A program made the translations under genes and the position numbers. Positions 1-13,888 of a DNA stretch of 64,000 nt are shown in pieces. The stretch lies in NCBI GenBank assembly GCA_025504975.1, contig JANUWI010000002.1, positions 2,170,001-2,234,000 of the forward strand, in the 5' to 3' direction. Origin of the DNA: Plenodomus lindquistii (Eukaryota > Ascomycota > Dothideomycetes > Pleosporales > Leptosphaeriaceae). Numbering within the stretch: position 1 is the stretch's first letter; each line of letters starts with the position of its first letter. The notes beneath the pieces were generated by a model that did no database searches, was not told the origin of the DNA, and saw nothing but the letters and a program-made list of their open reading frames with translations.

Positions 1-2779
1 AATTTTAAAGCTTTTTATCTAGTAATTTACTTTATAATTTTTATTTAGTAGGTATATTTAACACCTATACGCGTATATACTACTCTAATCTAGGCGTAGA
101 TTAGTAGTAGTATTATATACTTTTTTTAGTTTATACTAGTAAAAATACTAGTAAAACTAAAGTTCTAATTTTTTATTTAAAGAGTGTAGGTTATAAGCGT
201 ATAATAGGCTTATATTATATAGCTAGGCTGCTATATTAAATACGTTAAAGTAAATTTTATTTAGAAAGTTTACTTTTTTTTTTATTTTAATTTTTTTAGT
301 AATAATTTTTTACTCTATTTTTTCTATACTTTTATTTAGCTAGTAAGTATAAAAAAAAGCTGTAATAATCTCTATTTTATACTTTTTTATTTAGCTTTTT
401 AACTATAATACCCTTTACTAGAGTCTAGTAGTAGTACTATTATTTTAAATAAACTTTACTATTTTTTGCTTATATTAAGCTTTAAAAAACTCTATAAAGT
501 TTTTAAATACTTTTATAATCTCTAGTAGAGTTTTAGTTTAAAAGTAGTAGATATAGATTTTACTACTATAGTTATTTTTTAGAAGTATTATCTAATACTT
601 TTTAGAGCGTCTAATTAGTATATTAAATAGATTCTATAATATATAGAAGTATAGGCGTAGAGATTTTTTTTTTAGTTACTAAAATATAATTTATTAAATA
701 TATACTATTAAGTAGTGTTTATACTATTTTTTTACTATACCTTTTATCTAGATATTTTAAGCGTTCTAGACTAGTATTTAAAAAGCTTCTAGCTTTAGAT
801 AGCCTATTTAGGTATACTAAAGCTTTTTAGTATTAGTTTATAAATAAATTCTCTAGAAGCGTAGTTTTTCTTTTACTTTATTTATAGCTATTATAATTAG
901 ATAAAAAGTAGTAACTAGTTTATATTTAATAAAAGTAAAGTTATACTTCTAAATAAGCTCTATAATAACTAAGCTTTAATTTATAGTCTCTATATATAGA
1001 GTGCTATTATATCTAATATACCATATATTTATTTTAGCTAAAAATACTTCTAAAATTATATTAATATAAAAACTATCTACTACTATAATACTATAGAGTG
1101 TAAAATCTTTTATATACTTGTTTCTAGGTCTATTTTAAATATTTTTAAAAATTTAGGTACTTTTACTTTTAATAAAAAAAGTTTATATTTCTACTTCTAC
1201 TATTTTAAAAGTAATACTTTTTTTAAAAAATTCTAGAATTAGTTTATATATAGAGTTTACTAGGTGTAGTGCTGCTTTACTATTAAAAATTATACTTTTT
1301 AAAAATAGATAGGCGTTAAAATTTATTATAAAGTAAACTTTATTAGGCTTATATTTAAATAAGCATAAATCTATTAGAAAAGCTACTATATTTTCTAGAA
1401 AAGTAACTAATTTAGAAGCTTTTATAACTTTTTAACTATTTAAGTTTAAGCTTTTTAACTTTTTCTAACTTTTTTTAGCTAGGGCTAATTTTAAACTACT
1501 ATTTTTTAACTTATTTAAACGCTTTAGAATTTTAGACTTAGTAGTGTTATTTATTATAAAAGGTTTACTAGTAAAAGTAGTCTAGAGCTTTTAGTAGTTA
1601 GTTACTAGCTATTTATAAATTTTTCTATAAAAATACTACTTTTTATTAGAGCTTTTTATAGTATTTTTTTTAGTAGTTTTATTTTTTAGCGCGCTAAATG
1701 TTATAAAAACCTCTAGACTACTACTAGAGCTTTTTTAAACTACGCTTTTTTAAAGTAAAACTAAAAATATTTAAGCTATTTTATCTAGAGTAAGCTGTAT
1801 TTATTCTATAACTAAACGTTTAATAATTAATTAGTATATAATTTAAGCCTATATTAGAGCAATTTTATAGAATAAAGTTTTAAAAAAATTCTAGATTATA
1901 AGCTATTTTTTAATTTTAGTAATACTATATACTTATACTTTTATATATAAATTATACTAGTTTTAAAACTAGTTATAAAAATTTATTTTTCTCTAGTAAA
2001 CTTTATTAAAGTATACTCTATACTAAAAGCGTATAATATTTATTATTATATAATTAGTAAAAATAAAGTCCTACTTTAATAATTTTATAAATAACTAAAG
2101 TATTAATTTTTTCTATTTAATAAGCGTTATTATTACTAGCGCTATAAACTCTAGATTAACTATTTACTATATCTAGTTCTATATATATTATATATAAGCA
2201 GCTTTAGCGCTCTAGTTACTAAGTTTAATCTAGTAGTTTTAAACCTAGCTTTTATAGAGCTTTATAGTAATTATAGTATTATTTATAGGTATTAGTCTTT
2301 ATAGCTAGAAGCTAATAATATTTATAGTATTAATAGTACTATCTAGGTTAATTTTTTTCTAGAGAGCTCTATTTATTATATAGAACTAGAGCTAAATATA
2401 CTAAGCTAGCTATTACTTCTTTATAGTAAGCGCATACTTCTTTTTAGAGATTATAAATAATTTAGCGATAAAGCTTTTAAAAGTAATACTAAATAGATAA
2501 ATTAGTTTTTTTTTTTTTTTTTCTAAATTACTTTTTTTTAAGCTTTTTTAAGCGTATAGAAAGGAACATTCCTAGAAGTATAAAAAAGCTAGGCTTATAA
2601 TCATTATAGAGAGTAGATTTAGAAGTAATTAGAAAATAGATTACTATATAGAAAATGCTTAAAAAAGCGTACTATTTATAGCTAAAATTTTAGTAAAAAT
2701 ATGTTCTACTCTACTTACGTAGATACTCTATAGAGCTTGCTATATATAACTATACTCTAAGTATAGATTTAATATATAT
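1..2779. repeat. RIP-degraded AT-rich repeat, unidentified
   Basis: The stretch is extremely AT-rich, with almost no CA or TG dinucleotides, as expected for DNA saturated by repeat-induced point mutation. I see no open reading frame and no terminal repeat. Alignable homology to chromovirus family A begins only near 2,780, so this is a different element, probably inserted in or joined to the family A copy on its right. Its left end lies outside the window. I cannot assign a family. Confidence 0.6.
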
Positions 2780-2907
2780 ACTCTATAACAATTATTATTA
2801 GAACTTTTTTTTTAATAGTACTTATTAGTTTAAAGCTAGAATTATAGTATAACCTAGTTTAGATATTTTTAAAAAAAAACGTTAGAAAATACTATACTAT
2901 ATATAGC

Positions 2908-3035
2908 TTTCTAAAACTTTCTATAATCTACTATAGTACTTTTATAGTAAATAATAGCTATTTTAGTTTCTAAAACTTTCTATAATCTACTATAGTACTT
3001 TTATAGTAAATAATAGCTATTTTAGTTTCTAAAAC
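2908..3035. repeat. 59-bp tandem duplication inside family A copy 1
   Basis: The 59-bp unit starting tttctaaaac at 2,908 is repeated at 2,967 and begins again at 3,026 (about 2.2 copies). The units are identical, although both are made of RIPed sequence. The homologous place in copy 2 (near 18,640) has one unit. The duplication therefore postdates RIP of this element. Confidence 0.85.
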
Positions 3036-6000
3036 AGTACTAAATAACTACTATAACTATAGTAAACTAGAATACTATACTAATAAATATATATTACTAT
3101 AAATAAAAAAGATTCTAATTAAAAATTACTTTAACTAACATTATAATGCTACTAAAGTACTAGACCTAAAAAAAATTAAGTAGAAAATAAATAGTTCTAA
3201 AAGTATTACGCTATTTAAAATTAAATTAAACATATAATTTATAAAATTTTAATTTTTTAAAGCTATTTTAAAGTTTCTATTTTTTTATTTTTACTATTTT
3301 ATGTAACCTAGGTGTAGATAAAAAACTAGTATTTTTTATTAATACTATCGCCTAAAAATTAATTTTTTCAAATCTATATATTTTTTTTATTCTTTTTATT
3401 TTAAATTATAGTCTAAAAACTACTCTATTTAGTAATAGTTAAAGAGTTTAAAAACTAAATTTTTTTACTAGTTATAGAATATATCTATCTCTATATAATT
3501 ATAAATAAATAAAAAAATCTAAACTATCTATTTATTATACTAGATCTAGAAGTTTAAAATATAATTATTAGAATATAATAGTTTAAAAGATTTAAAATTC
3601 TACTAAATATAGATAGATTCTAGTTATAGTAGCCTACTTTTTACTTTAAAATCTATATTTTTACTTTACTAATTTTTATATTACCCTATTAAAAAATACT
3701 AAAAAAACACGTTACTTTTAATATTAAAAAATAAAACGCTTTATAGAAAAATAAATTATATTAAAAAACTAGTAGTTTATACTTTTTAATTAATTATATT
3801 TATAAAAATTTTAAAGGTTTATAATACTAGAGTATTTTTTTAGAGATATAAAGACTAGACCTATTTTAAAAACTTTTTAAAACTTTTTTTAGTTTTAATT
3901 ACTATTATTTCTACTAATACTTTCTATTTTAATATAAAAAAAAATAAGTTCTTTACTACTAGTCTATATTAAATTAACTAGATTTTTAAAAACCATAATA
4001 AAAAAAATATTTAAGAAAATAACTATTTATTTTAGAACTAATTTTTTTTAACTACTAGTAATATTAAAACGTATTTAGTTTATTAGCTATAGAGAAACTA
4101 CTAGAATACTAACTATATAATTACAAAATTATTCTAAATAAATTTTTACTTAATAACTTTAGCTTTCTATATAAATAAAATACTAAAAATTAAAAAGCTA
4201 TTAAAAAATATATCTAGAAAATTTTATAAAAAGAATTTATAAAAACTAGTTATAGCTTTTTTATTTTTTTTATTTTTAATATTTATAAACCTAATAAATT
4301 ACTTTATATCTATATTAACTACTATAAGTTTAACTAGCTTATCTAAAAAAATATATATTTAATTCTAAAAATAGATAATTTACTAATCTATTTAAGTAAA
4401 GCTTAAACTTTTTACTAAATTTAATATTTAAATAGCTTTTAATAAAATTTATATAAATCTAGAGTTTAGAAAATATACTATTTTCTATACTTACTATAGA
4501 TTATATATATATAAAGTATTTTTTTTTTAGTTTTTATAATAGCTTCTCTACCTATTAAAAGTGTATAAATAATATATTTATGGATTATTTAAATAATTTT
4601 TATATTACTTACTAAGATAATATTTTTATCTATTTAAAAAATATCTAGAGCTACTAATAATACGTTAAACTTATTTAAAAAAAATTATAAAAAATAAAAC
4701 TATAAATAGTAATAAAAAAAAGTAAATTCTATATTATTTAGACTAAATACTTAGAATATATTCTAACTAGTAAAGAAATAGAAATAGAGTTAAAAAAAGT
4801 AAAAGTACTTTATAAATAGATCTAACCTACTACTATAATAGGTATTAAGTCTTTTCTAGAGTTTATAGAATTTTATAAAAAATTTATTTCTAAATTTTTA
4901 TAAATAGCTAAACCTATAATAGCTCTATATAGTCTTTTAATTCTATTTATATAGACTAAAAATTATTAAAATAGCTTTTAAAAACTAAAGTTTTTACTTC
5001 TAGCAATTCTAGTTCTAAATTACTTTAATTCTAATTATAATATAAAACTAGAAACTAATACTTTTAATAGAGTAGTAGCTAGAATTATATTTTAAAAATA
5101 TTTAGATAGTAAATAGTACTCTATAGCCTATTATAGTAAAATATTTACTAGAGTAAAGTTTAATTAGAAAATATATAATAAAAAACTAGTTACTATTATT
5201 ACTACTTTTAAAAAATAGAAAGCTAAATTAACTTTAGTTTAGTACTAGGTCTAAATATATACTGATTAATAAATTTTAATATACTTTATAAATATAAAAA
5301 TTTAAAATTAATAATAAACTAACTAGGCTAAGTTTATAGCTTTTTTTAATTTTTAAATTTAATATATTTTAAGTAAAAGTAATAAATATATAGATATTTC
5401 TAGTTACTAAAAATAAAATATTAAAATTTTTAAAGTAGTTTAGTAAAATAATTATTTTTTATTTTTTTTAACTTTACTAGGCTCTATAACTATATTAACT
5501 TTAAACTAGTAAAATAATATCTAGAGTTCTTTTTCTAAATAACTATAGCTTTTTTCTAACTAATTTTAATAGTATTATTAGATTTTTTAGAACTAATAAA
5601 AGCTTTATTAAAAAAACTAATAGTTTTTTATAAAAAAACGCTTTTTGCTACTGTTCTAGTAGTAGATAGATAATATAGTTTTTTTCTATAGTAACTACTT
5701 TAATATCTCTATAAATTATTTACTTTATATATAATTTATGAAAAAAGTATATAATTAAATATCTATCGTCTATTCTAGTACTATAAAAACTTACTAGTTA
5801 TTTATATAATAATATTACTATAAAAAAATAAAAGCTATCTATAAATAATACGTACGTAACTACATTATCTACTAATAATTTTATTTAAAATAAATCTAAA
5901 CTTAAAAGTTTTTTTATATTTTACGAATACTAGAGAAACCTATATAATATTTTATAATAGACTTAAAATTTTTTGTTAAAAACTAATATAGCTATAATTA

Positions 6001-8252
6001 GATTTTAGTTATTATTTATTAGCTTTTTAAATAAATAATTATAATACTTTACTATAAGATACTAATTACCTAAAGCTTTATTTAACTATTTATATAATAG
6101 ATATATTAGTTTAGATATACTTTTAAAAGTATTATTTTAAACTATAAAGCTTAGTTTATTTTCTAATTATAGTTTAAATTTTATTAAATTATAGGTATTA
6201 AAATATAACGCTCTACTTTTTATTATAAATAAACTAATAGCTAAACTAAAATTATAAATAAATATATTAATAATTACTATAGTGTTTTATAATATACTAA
6301 TAGAATAATTAAAGGAAACTTTTTTTTAATATACTAAGCGTAGATAACACTTTTATATATATTAATAGGTATAGCTCTATACTAGCTTCTATTTCATTAT
6401 AAATCTAAATAGAGCTAGAACTAGTACTACTTAAAAGTAGTAAATTCTATTAAAAACTTTAACTACTTAAAAGTTTATAATCTAGCTATCTAAATATATA
6501 ATATTTAGAAACTACTTAAAAAAATGTAAAAAAAGTATAAAACTAGATATATTCTACTATTAACCTTTACTAATATTTTATTAACTAGAAAATAGAAAAT
6601 AAAATCTATTTTTTTACTACTAATTAAATAACTTTAAAACTAAGCTAAAAGCTATCTAAACTATAGAAAAGTTTTTTAAAAGTTCTAAAATTAACTAGGT
6701 ATTTTTATAAATTTAGAATGTTTTTTCAATTTTAAAATACACAACGTTTTTATATCTAATATTCTCTATAAAAAATTTATTAATTTTTTTCTAAAATAAA
6801 AAGCTTCTAAGCTACTAGCTATTTCTATATAAAATATAAAAAAATAAAAAGTTAAAAAATTTTTTACTAGTAAATTTATTTAAAATATATTTAAATATAA
6901 AGCTAGCTGGGTAGGATATAATCTAGACCTAATTGAATATCTAGCTTCTAATTTTATAGGCTTTTTCTATAACCTATAGAACTTCTACTAAAAGTATTTT
7001 AATTATCTAGAACTATTTTAGGCACTATATAGATAGCTTTAGGTATAGAAAAAAAAAGTAAAAAATATATTATAGTTAGTAAATAATTATATTTAATAAG
7101 CTTAATAGTTATTCTATTATTAATATATAAAAATTATAGCTAATATATAAAACTAGTATATAGCTTTTACTAATAAAAGTTTTAGCTTAATAAGCTAACT
7201 ATTATAAATAGATATAAAAGCGTATTTAAATTTATATATCTTTTACTATAATATTTTAACTTTTATTTTACTATTAGAGGCGCTATATATTATATCTAAT
7301 TTAAAGTCTTTAGCGCTTTTATACTTTAAAAACTTTATATTAGAGTTTTAAATACGCTTATATTTCTTTTTATTACTAGAAAAATCTAGAACTTTTTTAG
7401 AAGTAGTAGTAGCTAAAGCTAATATATTTTTTTAAAAAAGCTATATTTTTTTATATAAGTCTAAAACTTTTTATATAGACTCTAAAGTTTTTTTTATTAT
7501 ATATAGTAGTTTACTAGTATTATATTAATTATACTAAAGCTAGTAATTTATATAGTTACTATTTATACTATAGAAGCTAATATTTTTATAGCTAAGCTAG
7601 CTATAGTTTTTATATCTACTCGCTTAGTTTTAAACTTTTTTATTTTATTTTTATTAGCTAGCATAGCCTGCGTAGTAAAAACTTTAAAATTATTAAATAC
7701 TACTATAATTTAGTTATATTCTAGTTCTATATATCTAGGTAACTAAAAAAATTAGAAAAAGTTTTAAACTAGTAAAAAAAAATAGCTATTTACTAGTTTA
7801 TATTTTTTATTTAAAAGTATATAATGAATACACTTTTTTAAGCCTACTAATTTAAATAAATATATAAAATTAAATTTACTATAAAACTAGGCCTAGATAG
7901 AGCGTAAGTAAATAAATTAATAAGCTAAAAAGTATATATTTAAACGTATAGAAATAGGCATTTTTATAAAAACTATTTAGTATTAGTATTAAAGGTAATA
8001 ATAAATAGTAATAGGGTATATATAATAAAGGTATAAAGTGTAAATAATAAAAAAAAATTATAAAATTTAGAAAATTATTATATTCTACTAGAGTAACTAC
8101 TAAATTTAATAGTTATTATAATAATTATTAATAAATAGTAAATAGAATGTTATATTTACATTAATAAAATAATAATTTTAAAATAGACTTTATATACAAG
8201 TAATATAGAGAACACTTAGATATAAAACTATTTATTTTAAAGTAGAGGGTAA

Positions 8253-8664
8253 TATAATAAAGCTATATTCTATTATAATAATAATTTTTAGCTATAAAAG
8301 CTTTTTTATAAACTACCTCTATTTTTTTTTATATAAGTTTATTAAAAATAGAAAACTATACTAACCTCTATTTAAACTACTTTTATATAATATTTAGTTT
8401 AGATTTTATAGAAATTTCTATTCTACTATTACCTATATACTAATATAGTAGAGAAAAAAAAACTTTATAAAAGCCTAGAACTACTACTAAATCCTATTCT
8501 ATATACCTTGCTTTTTTAATAGAACTATAGAGGTATAATTTTTTTATATTTTTATACTAGGTTTATAAAAATATAATTTATTTAGCTTTTTAATCTACGC
8601 GTACTTCTATATACTTTTAAACTAATTTAAACGTCTTTTAGCACTTTATATTCTTAAACTATTA
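8253..8664 (+). repeat. 3' LTR of chromovirus A copy 1
   Basis: LTR of 412 bp beginning tataataaagctat (TG of the ancestral terminus mutated to TA) and ending near cttaaactatta. The same sequence recurs at 12,585-12,996 (inverted), 15,016-15,423, 23,927-24,341 and, split and inverted, at 42,627-42,758 plus 52,400-52,680. Ends are placed by aligning the five copies and are accurate to a few bases. Confidence 0.8.
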
Positions 8665-10679
8665 TTTTTTCTAGGCTACTTTAAAAAGATTTATATTTTA
8701 TTTTTAGTAACTAAAAATATCTATATGCTTATTACTTCTACCTAGAGTATATTTAATTTAAAAGTTAGAAAAAGCTCTAAATTTAGCCTAGTTAGTTTAT
8801 TATTAGTTTAGAATTTTTATAATTATAGAGTACTTTAGAAATTAATAATTAGTATATACTTAGACTTAGTACTAAACTAAAATTAGTTTAGGTTTATATT
8901 TTCTAAAAGTAGTAATAATTATAAATAGTTTTTTATTAAATTATTTTTAATTAAATTCTACTTTAGTAAAAGTTTTGCTATAGAAAGCTACTAGGTATTA
9001 TTTAATATCTAGGTACTTTAAAAATATAATTCTAGCTACTACTCTAGTAGAGATATTAGTTTCTAGTTTTATATTCTAATTAGAATTTAAATAGTATAGA
9101 ACTAAAATTACTAGAAGTAAAAACTTTAGCTTTTTAAAGCTATTTTAGTAAATATCTATTTATATAAATAGTATTAAAAGACTTTATAGAGCTATTATAG
9201 ACTTAGCTACTTAGAAAAGTTTAGAAATAAATCATTTATAAAATTCTATAAACTCTAGAAATAACTTAATACCTATTATAGTAGTAGATTAGACCTAGTT
9301 ATAAAGTACTTCTACTTTTCCTAAATCTACTTCTATTTCTTTATTAGTTAAAATATATTCTAAATATTTAGTCTAAATAATATAAAATATACTTTTATTA
9401 ATACCTATTTATAGTTTTACTTATTATAGTTTTTATAGAATAAGCTTAATACACTATTAGTAGCTTTTAATATTTTTTATGTAAATAAAAATACTATCTA
9501 AATAAATAATCTATAAGTATATTAATTATATATCTTTAATAGATAGAAAAACTATTATAAAAACTAAGAAAAAGTACTTTATACTTATATAACTAATAGT
9601 ACGTATAGAAAGTAGTATATTTTCTAAACTCTAGATCTATATAAATTTTATTAAAAGCTATTTAAATATTAAACCTAGTAAACATTTTAGTTCTATTTAG
9701 ATTAATTAGTAAGTTATCTATTTTTAGAATTAAATAGACGTTTTTTTAAGTAAGCTAGTTAAACTTATAGTAGTTAATATAAATATAAAGTAATTTATTA
9801 AACTTATAGATATAAAAAATAGAAAAGGTAAAAAGTCTATAACTAGTTTTTATAAATTTCTTCTATAAATTTTTCTACTTGTATTTTATAATAGCTTCTA
9901 AATTCTTAGTATTTTATTAATATAAATAACTAAAGTTATTAGATAAAAATCTATTTAAAATAATTTTATAGTTATATAGTTAGTACTTAGATAGTTTTTT
10001 TATAGCTAGTAGACTAAATATATTCTAATACTACTAGTAGTAGAAAAAAAGTTAAGTTTAAATTAAATTGTTATTTTGTTAAAATATCTTTTTTATTATA
10101 ATTTTAAAATATCTAGTTAATTTTATATAGCCTAGTAGTAAAGAATTCTTTTTCTATAAAAATAAAAAGTTTTAGTAGAAATAATAGTAATTTAAAAACT
10201 ATTAGAAATTTTAGAAATATTTTAAAGAAAGCCTAGATTTTATACTTCTAGAGCAGTATTCTAATACTATAGTACTTTAAACACTTCTATAAATATAATT
10301 AATTACATAGTATAAACTACTAATTTTTAAATAAAACTTTTTTTATACTGTATTTTATTATTTACTATTAAAAATAATATACCTTTTTTAGGTTTTTAAC
10401 TAAGGTTATATAAAATTAAAAAAGTATATAAATAAATTTTAAAGTAAATAGTAAACTATTATTACTAGAACCTATTTATATTTAGTAAAATCTTTAACTT
10501 TTCTAACTTTTATATACTAATAATTATATACTAGGCTTCTAGAACTAATATAATAAATAAATAGTCTAGTATTTTATATCTATTTATAATTATATAGAGC
10601 TAGATATATTCTATAACTAAAGAAAAAATTTAGTTTTTAAAATTTATAGTTATTACTAGGCAGAGTAGCTTTTTAACTT

Positions 10680-10860
10680 TAATTAAAAATAAAAAGAAAA
10701 AAATAAAAATTATAAAAAAAAGTAAAAAAAAAATAAAAAAAAAAATAAAAAAGAATAAAAAAAATAAGAAAAAATAAGAAAAAATAAGAAAAAATAAGAA
10801 AAAATAAAAAAAAATACAAAAAAAATAAAAAGAATTAAAAAAAAAAAATTTAAAAAATTA
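10680..10860. repeat. A-rich low-complexity tract with 10-bp repeats
   Basis: About 180 bp of almost pure A with scattered T and G, including four tandem aaaataagaa units at 10,761-10,800. It lies in the inverted chromovirus copy. Read on the minus strand it is a poly-T rich tract that probably grew by slippage after RIP. Confidence 0.85.
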
Positions 10861-12584
10861 ATTTTTAGGCGCTTATAATAATTAAGAATAGTAGCTTTAT
10901 ATATATTTCTAGATTATAAAAAATAGAAAGAATAAAAAAATAAAAACTTTAGAAAAGTTTTAAAAAATTAAAGTTTTATAGGTTATACTTTTAGAACTAC
11001 TTATTTTTTATTAAATTTTTTTTACGTGTAGTACTTTAGCAGCGTTATAATATTATTTAAAATAATTTTTAGTTATAATTTTTTTTATATATACTAATAA
11101 ATATTTATTAGTATAGTACTTTAGTTTACTATTATAATAGTAGTTATCTAATATCTTTTTAGAAACTAAAGTAGCTAATACTTACTATAAAAGTATTACT
11201 ATATATATTAGAAAAACTTAGAAAGCTAAATTAAGTATAGTATTTTCTAGTATATCTTTTTAAAAAGTATTTAAATTAGATTATATTATAGTTCTAGCTT
11301 AGAATTTTAACGTACTAGTAAAAAAAAAGGTTTAGTAAAAGTATTTTTTTAGATAAGTTTTTTTTTCTATATTAAAAGCTATAAAGTGCTTTATAATATC
11401 TAAAAAAATATTATTCTAAGTATATTTAAAACTTTAACTAGAAATAGATAGACTAAAAGGTATTTTAATTTATATATATAGTAGATTTATTCTAAATATA
11501 GTATTAATTCTTTTATAGTATAGGTTAAAACATACTTTATTAAAGTAAAAAAAGTTTTATTATTATTTTTATATAGCTAATTAAAAGTACTATATACTTT
11601 AGCCTATTTATTATTTATAATAAAGTATCTATTAAGCGTAGCTATTATTAATTCTATAAAAAAAATAGTTAGCTTTATTATTAAATAGGCATTAAAGTTT
11701 AAAATACTTTTTAGCTAGACTAGAAGTACTGCTCTAAACTAGTACTATATAAGCGTGCTTGAAATAGTAATACTTACTATTAATTTTAAATTAGTTTAGT
11801 ATTAAAGCTTTTTATTATCTATAGATAGAGTTTTTTCTATCTAAAAGTTTGAATTTGAAAAAAGTACACTTTAATAGATATTGCTTTTTTAAAAATATAA
11901 AAAAAAAGCTTTAAAAAGTAATTTAGTTAACTAGTAATATTAATAAATCTAAACACTTTTAGTAGAGAATAAAAGTATATTAAAAAGTAGTATTAAATAA
12001 ATTTTTTTTAACTAGTTTTATTTTAGCCTATAAAGCTACTAACTTAGTGTGTAGCTAGGCTATTATTTCTATAGTATTTTTAAAAATTATACTTAATAGA
12101 TTTCTTAGTTCTACTAAAATATATCTAGCTTTTATTTAACTCTAGTTATCTTGTAATTAGCTAGTATTAGTTATATTCTATATTTTAAATATTTTAAAGT
12201 TTATACACTTTCTATAAAGGCTAGTTTTTTTTTTTTTAAAAGTAGAATCTATTTTCTATTAATAGAGATAGATATTAGCTTTACCTCTAATTCTACTAGA
12301 TTATTAGTAGTTTCTAAGTCTCTACTTTAGCACTATCTAATATAACTTTTTTAAAAGTAATTAAAGCTAGTAATACTATAGAAGTCTAAACCTATAGGCT
12401 TTAGTTAACTTAAAATTTGTAATATCTAGTTTTAGAATTATTAATAGATTTATTAGCGTTAATTAGAGCTAGAACCTAGAAAGTTTTAAAGGATAGTTAA
12501 TTAAGTAATTTAAAAAATTCTTTTTATTAAATTAGCAATATTATATAGACTATTACTAGTAGAAAAATAATTTTTTTATAATAT

Positions 12585-12996
12585 AATAGTTTAAAGATAT
12601 AAAGTACTAAAAAGTATTAAAATTGCTATAAAAGTATATAGAAGTATATATAAATTAAAAAGCTAAATAAATTATATTTTTCTAAACTTTATATAAAAAA
12701 ATAAATAAATTTTTTTAGTTGTTTTATTAAAAAAGTAAGCTATATAGAATAGAACTTAGTAGTAGTTTTATACTTTTATTAAGTTTTTTTTTATTCTCTA
12801 TTATATTAGCGCGTGGATAATAGTATAATAGAAATTTCTATAAAGTTTAAACCTAGTATAGTATAGTAAAGGTTAAAATAGAAGCTAGTATAGTTTTCTA
12901 TTTTTAATCATCTTATATAGAGAAAGATAGAGGTAGTTTATAAATTAGCTTCTATAGCTAAAAGTTATTAATATAATAGAATATAGCTTTATTATA
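12585..12996 (-). repeat. 5' LTR of inverted chromovirus A copy 3
   Basis: Inverted 412-bp member of the LTR family. On the minus strand it begins tataataaagctat at 12,996. Downstream (leftward) it is followed by the same leader that follows the 15,016-15,423 LTR, which makes it a 5' LTR. Confidence 0.8.
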
Positions 12997-13205
12997 ATAC
13001 TATAATAACTATAAAAAAAACTATGTATACTACTTATATATAGTAAATAAGTTTAGAAAGTACTTTTAAATCTAATATAAACTCTATAGTAGTAAAGTCT
13101 AATATTAATAGTAGTAATAAAAATAATAATTAAAAATATAGTATTTATAATTCTTAGCTATTTTACCTAGCTTACTAGGTTAACTAGTTTACTAGTACAT
13201 TATAT
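12997..13205 (+). mobile_element. RIPed pogo copy 4, 3' fragment
   Basis: Aligns to the last 200 bp of the intact pogo element (18,310-18,522): the transposase tail, stop, and right terminal inverted repeat with its two internal repeats, all carrying C-to-T and G-to-A changes. It ends at 13,205 followed by the TA target dinucleotide. The rest was displaced by the inverted chromovirus on its left. Confidence 0.75.
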
Positions 13206-13207
13206 TA

Positions 13208-13597
13208 GCTTTATTTACTATTAAAAGCTTAAAATTAGATTGTTGTATTAATACTATTAAATATACTATTATTTTAGCTTTTTTAGTAAATTTAATAAAT
13301 ATATCTACTATAGTAGTTAGTAAACTATCTATCTAGCTTTAAATTTTTTTTTTAAAAAACCTTAAATTATAACCTACATTATAAAGTATTATTTAAAGTT
13401 TAAAAGTACTAAAGTTTATTATTAATAGAAAAAAGTAATAGTATATATAGTTATATATTAAAACTAAATATTATAGTATTTAGATTAAAAAAAACTAAGC
13501 TTATACTTTAAAAGTTTTTAAAATATTATTATAATTAATTATAGTATTATAAATAGTAATAAAATATTATAAAAATATAGTTTTAGTAGTATAGTTA
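13208..13597 (+). mobile_element. RIPed DNA transposon II, copy 3, left part
   Basis: Homologous to about 28,440-28,830 of element II. It is interrupted on its left by pogo copy 4 and on its right by pogo copy 3; homology resumes at 37,096. No open frame remains. The left end of the element is not visible here. Confidence 0.6.
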
Positions 13598-13673
13598 ATA
13601 TATTCTATAAAGAAACTAGTAAACCTAGTAAGCTAGTTAAAATCTACTAAACTTTATACTTATTCTATTACTT

Positions 13674-13888
13674 TATTATAGATTAACCGCGTAACCTCTA
13701 TATAATTAGAGGTTTAGCGCTATTTTACTTTATCTACGCTAGGCCTAAATAGGTATATTTTAGTTAGTAGCTATATAACTACTACTTTATATATAAAAAA
13801 CTAGCTTTTTACGTAATACTTTACTATAGTAGTAATTAATTAAGTTAATAAATTTACTTTAAGTGTAGTCTATATTTATACCTTTATA
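13674..13888 (+). repeat. 5' LTR of Gypsy C
   Basis: 215 bp starting tattatagattaacc, matching 35,110-35,324 over its length with transition differences typical of independent RIP. The flank on its left is pogo sequence. Confidence 0.75.

Larger units (their letters stand above)
2780..8664 (+). mobile_element. RIPed Ty3/Gypsy chromovirus, family A copy 1 (5' end missing)
   Basis: Direct homologue of 18,523-24,341, riddled with stops. Despite RIP, translation recalls Gypsy pol in order: reverse transcriptase around 4,250-4,750 (a decayed YLDD-type block near 4,600), RNase H near 4,990-5,260, integrase around 5,400-6,700, and a chromodomain near 6,840-6,980, where the residues KASWVGYN are still legible. 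A 3' LTR of 412 bp closes it. The 5' LTR and leader are absent: homology stops at about 2,780. The 1.3 kb between chromodomain and LTR contains a decayed antisense reading frame (about 7,300-7,710). Nonfunctional. It appears to interrupt the inverted family A copy to its right. Confidence 0.8.
8665..12996 (-). mobile_element. RIPed chromovirus A copy 3, inverted, 3' part missing
   Basis: The reverse complement aligns with copy 2: leader and gag region at 12,584 down to about 11,370, and the block matching 18,530 near 11,300 down to 11,050. RT follows around 10,000-9,400. The alignable sequence ends at 8,665, corresponding to about 21,120 of copy 2, exactly where the 3' LTR of copy 1 ends. The simplest reading is that copy 1 inserted into this copy. 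The 5' LTR is at 12,585-12,996. It interrupts a pogo copy whose right end follows at 12,997. All frames are destroyed by C-to-T type changes. Confidence 0.75.
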
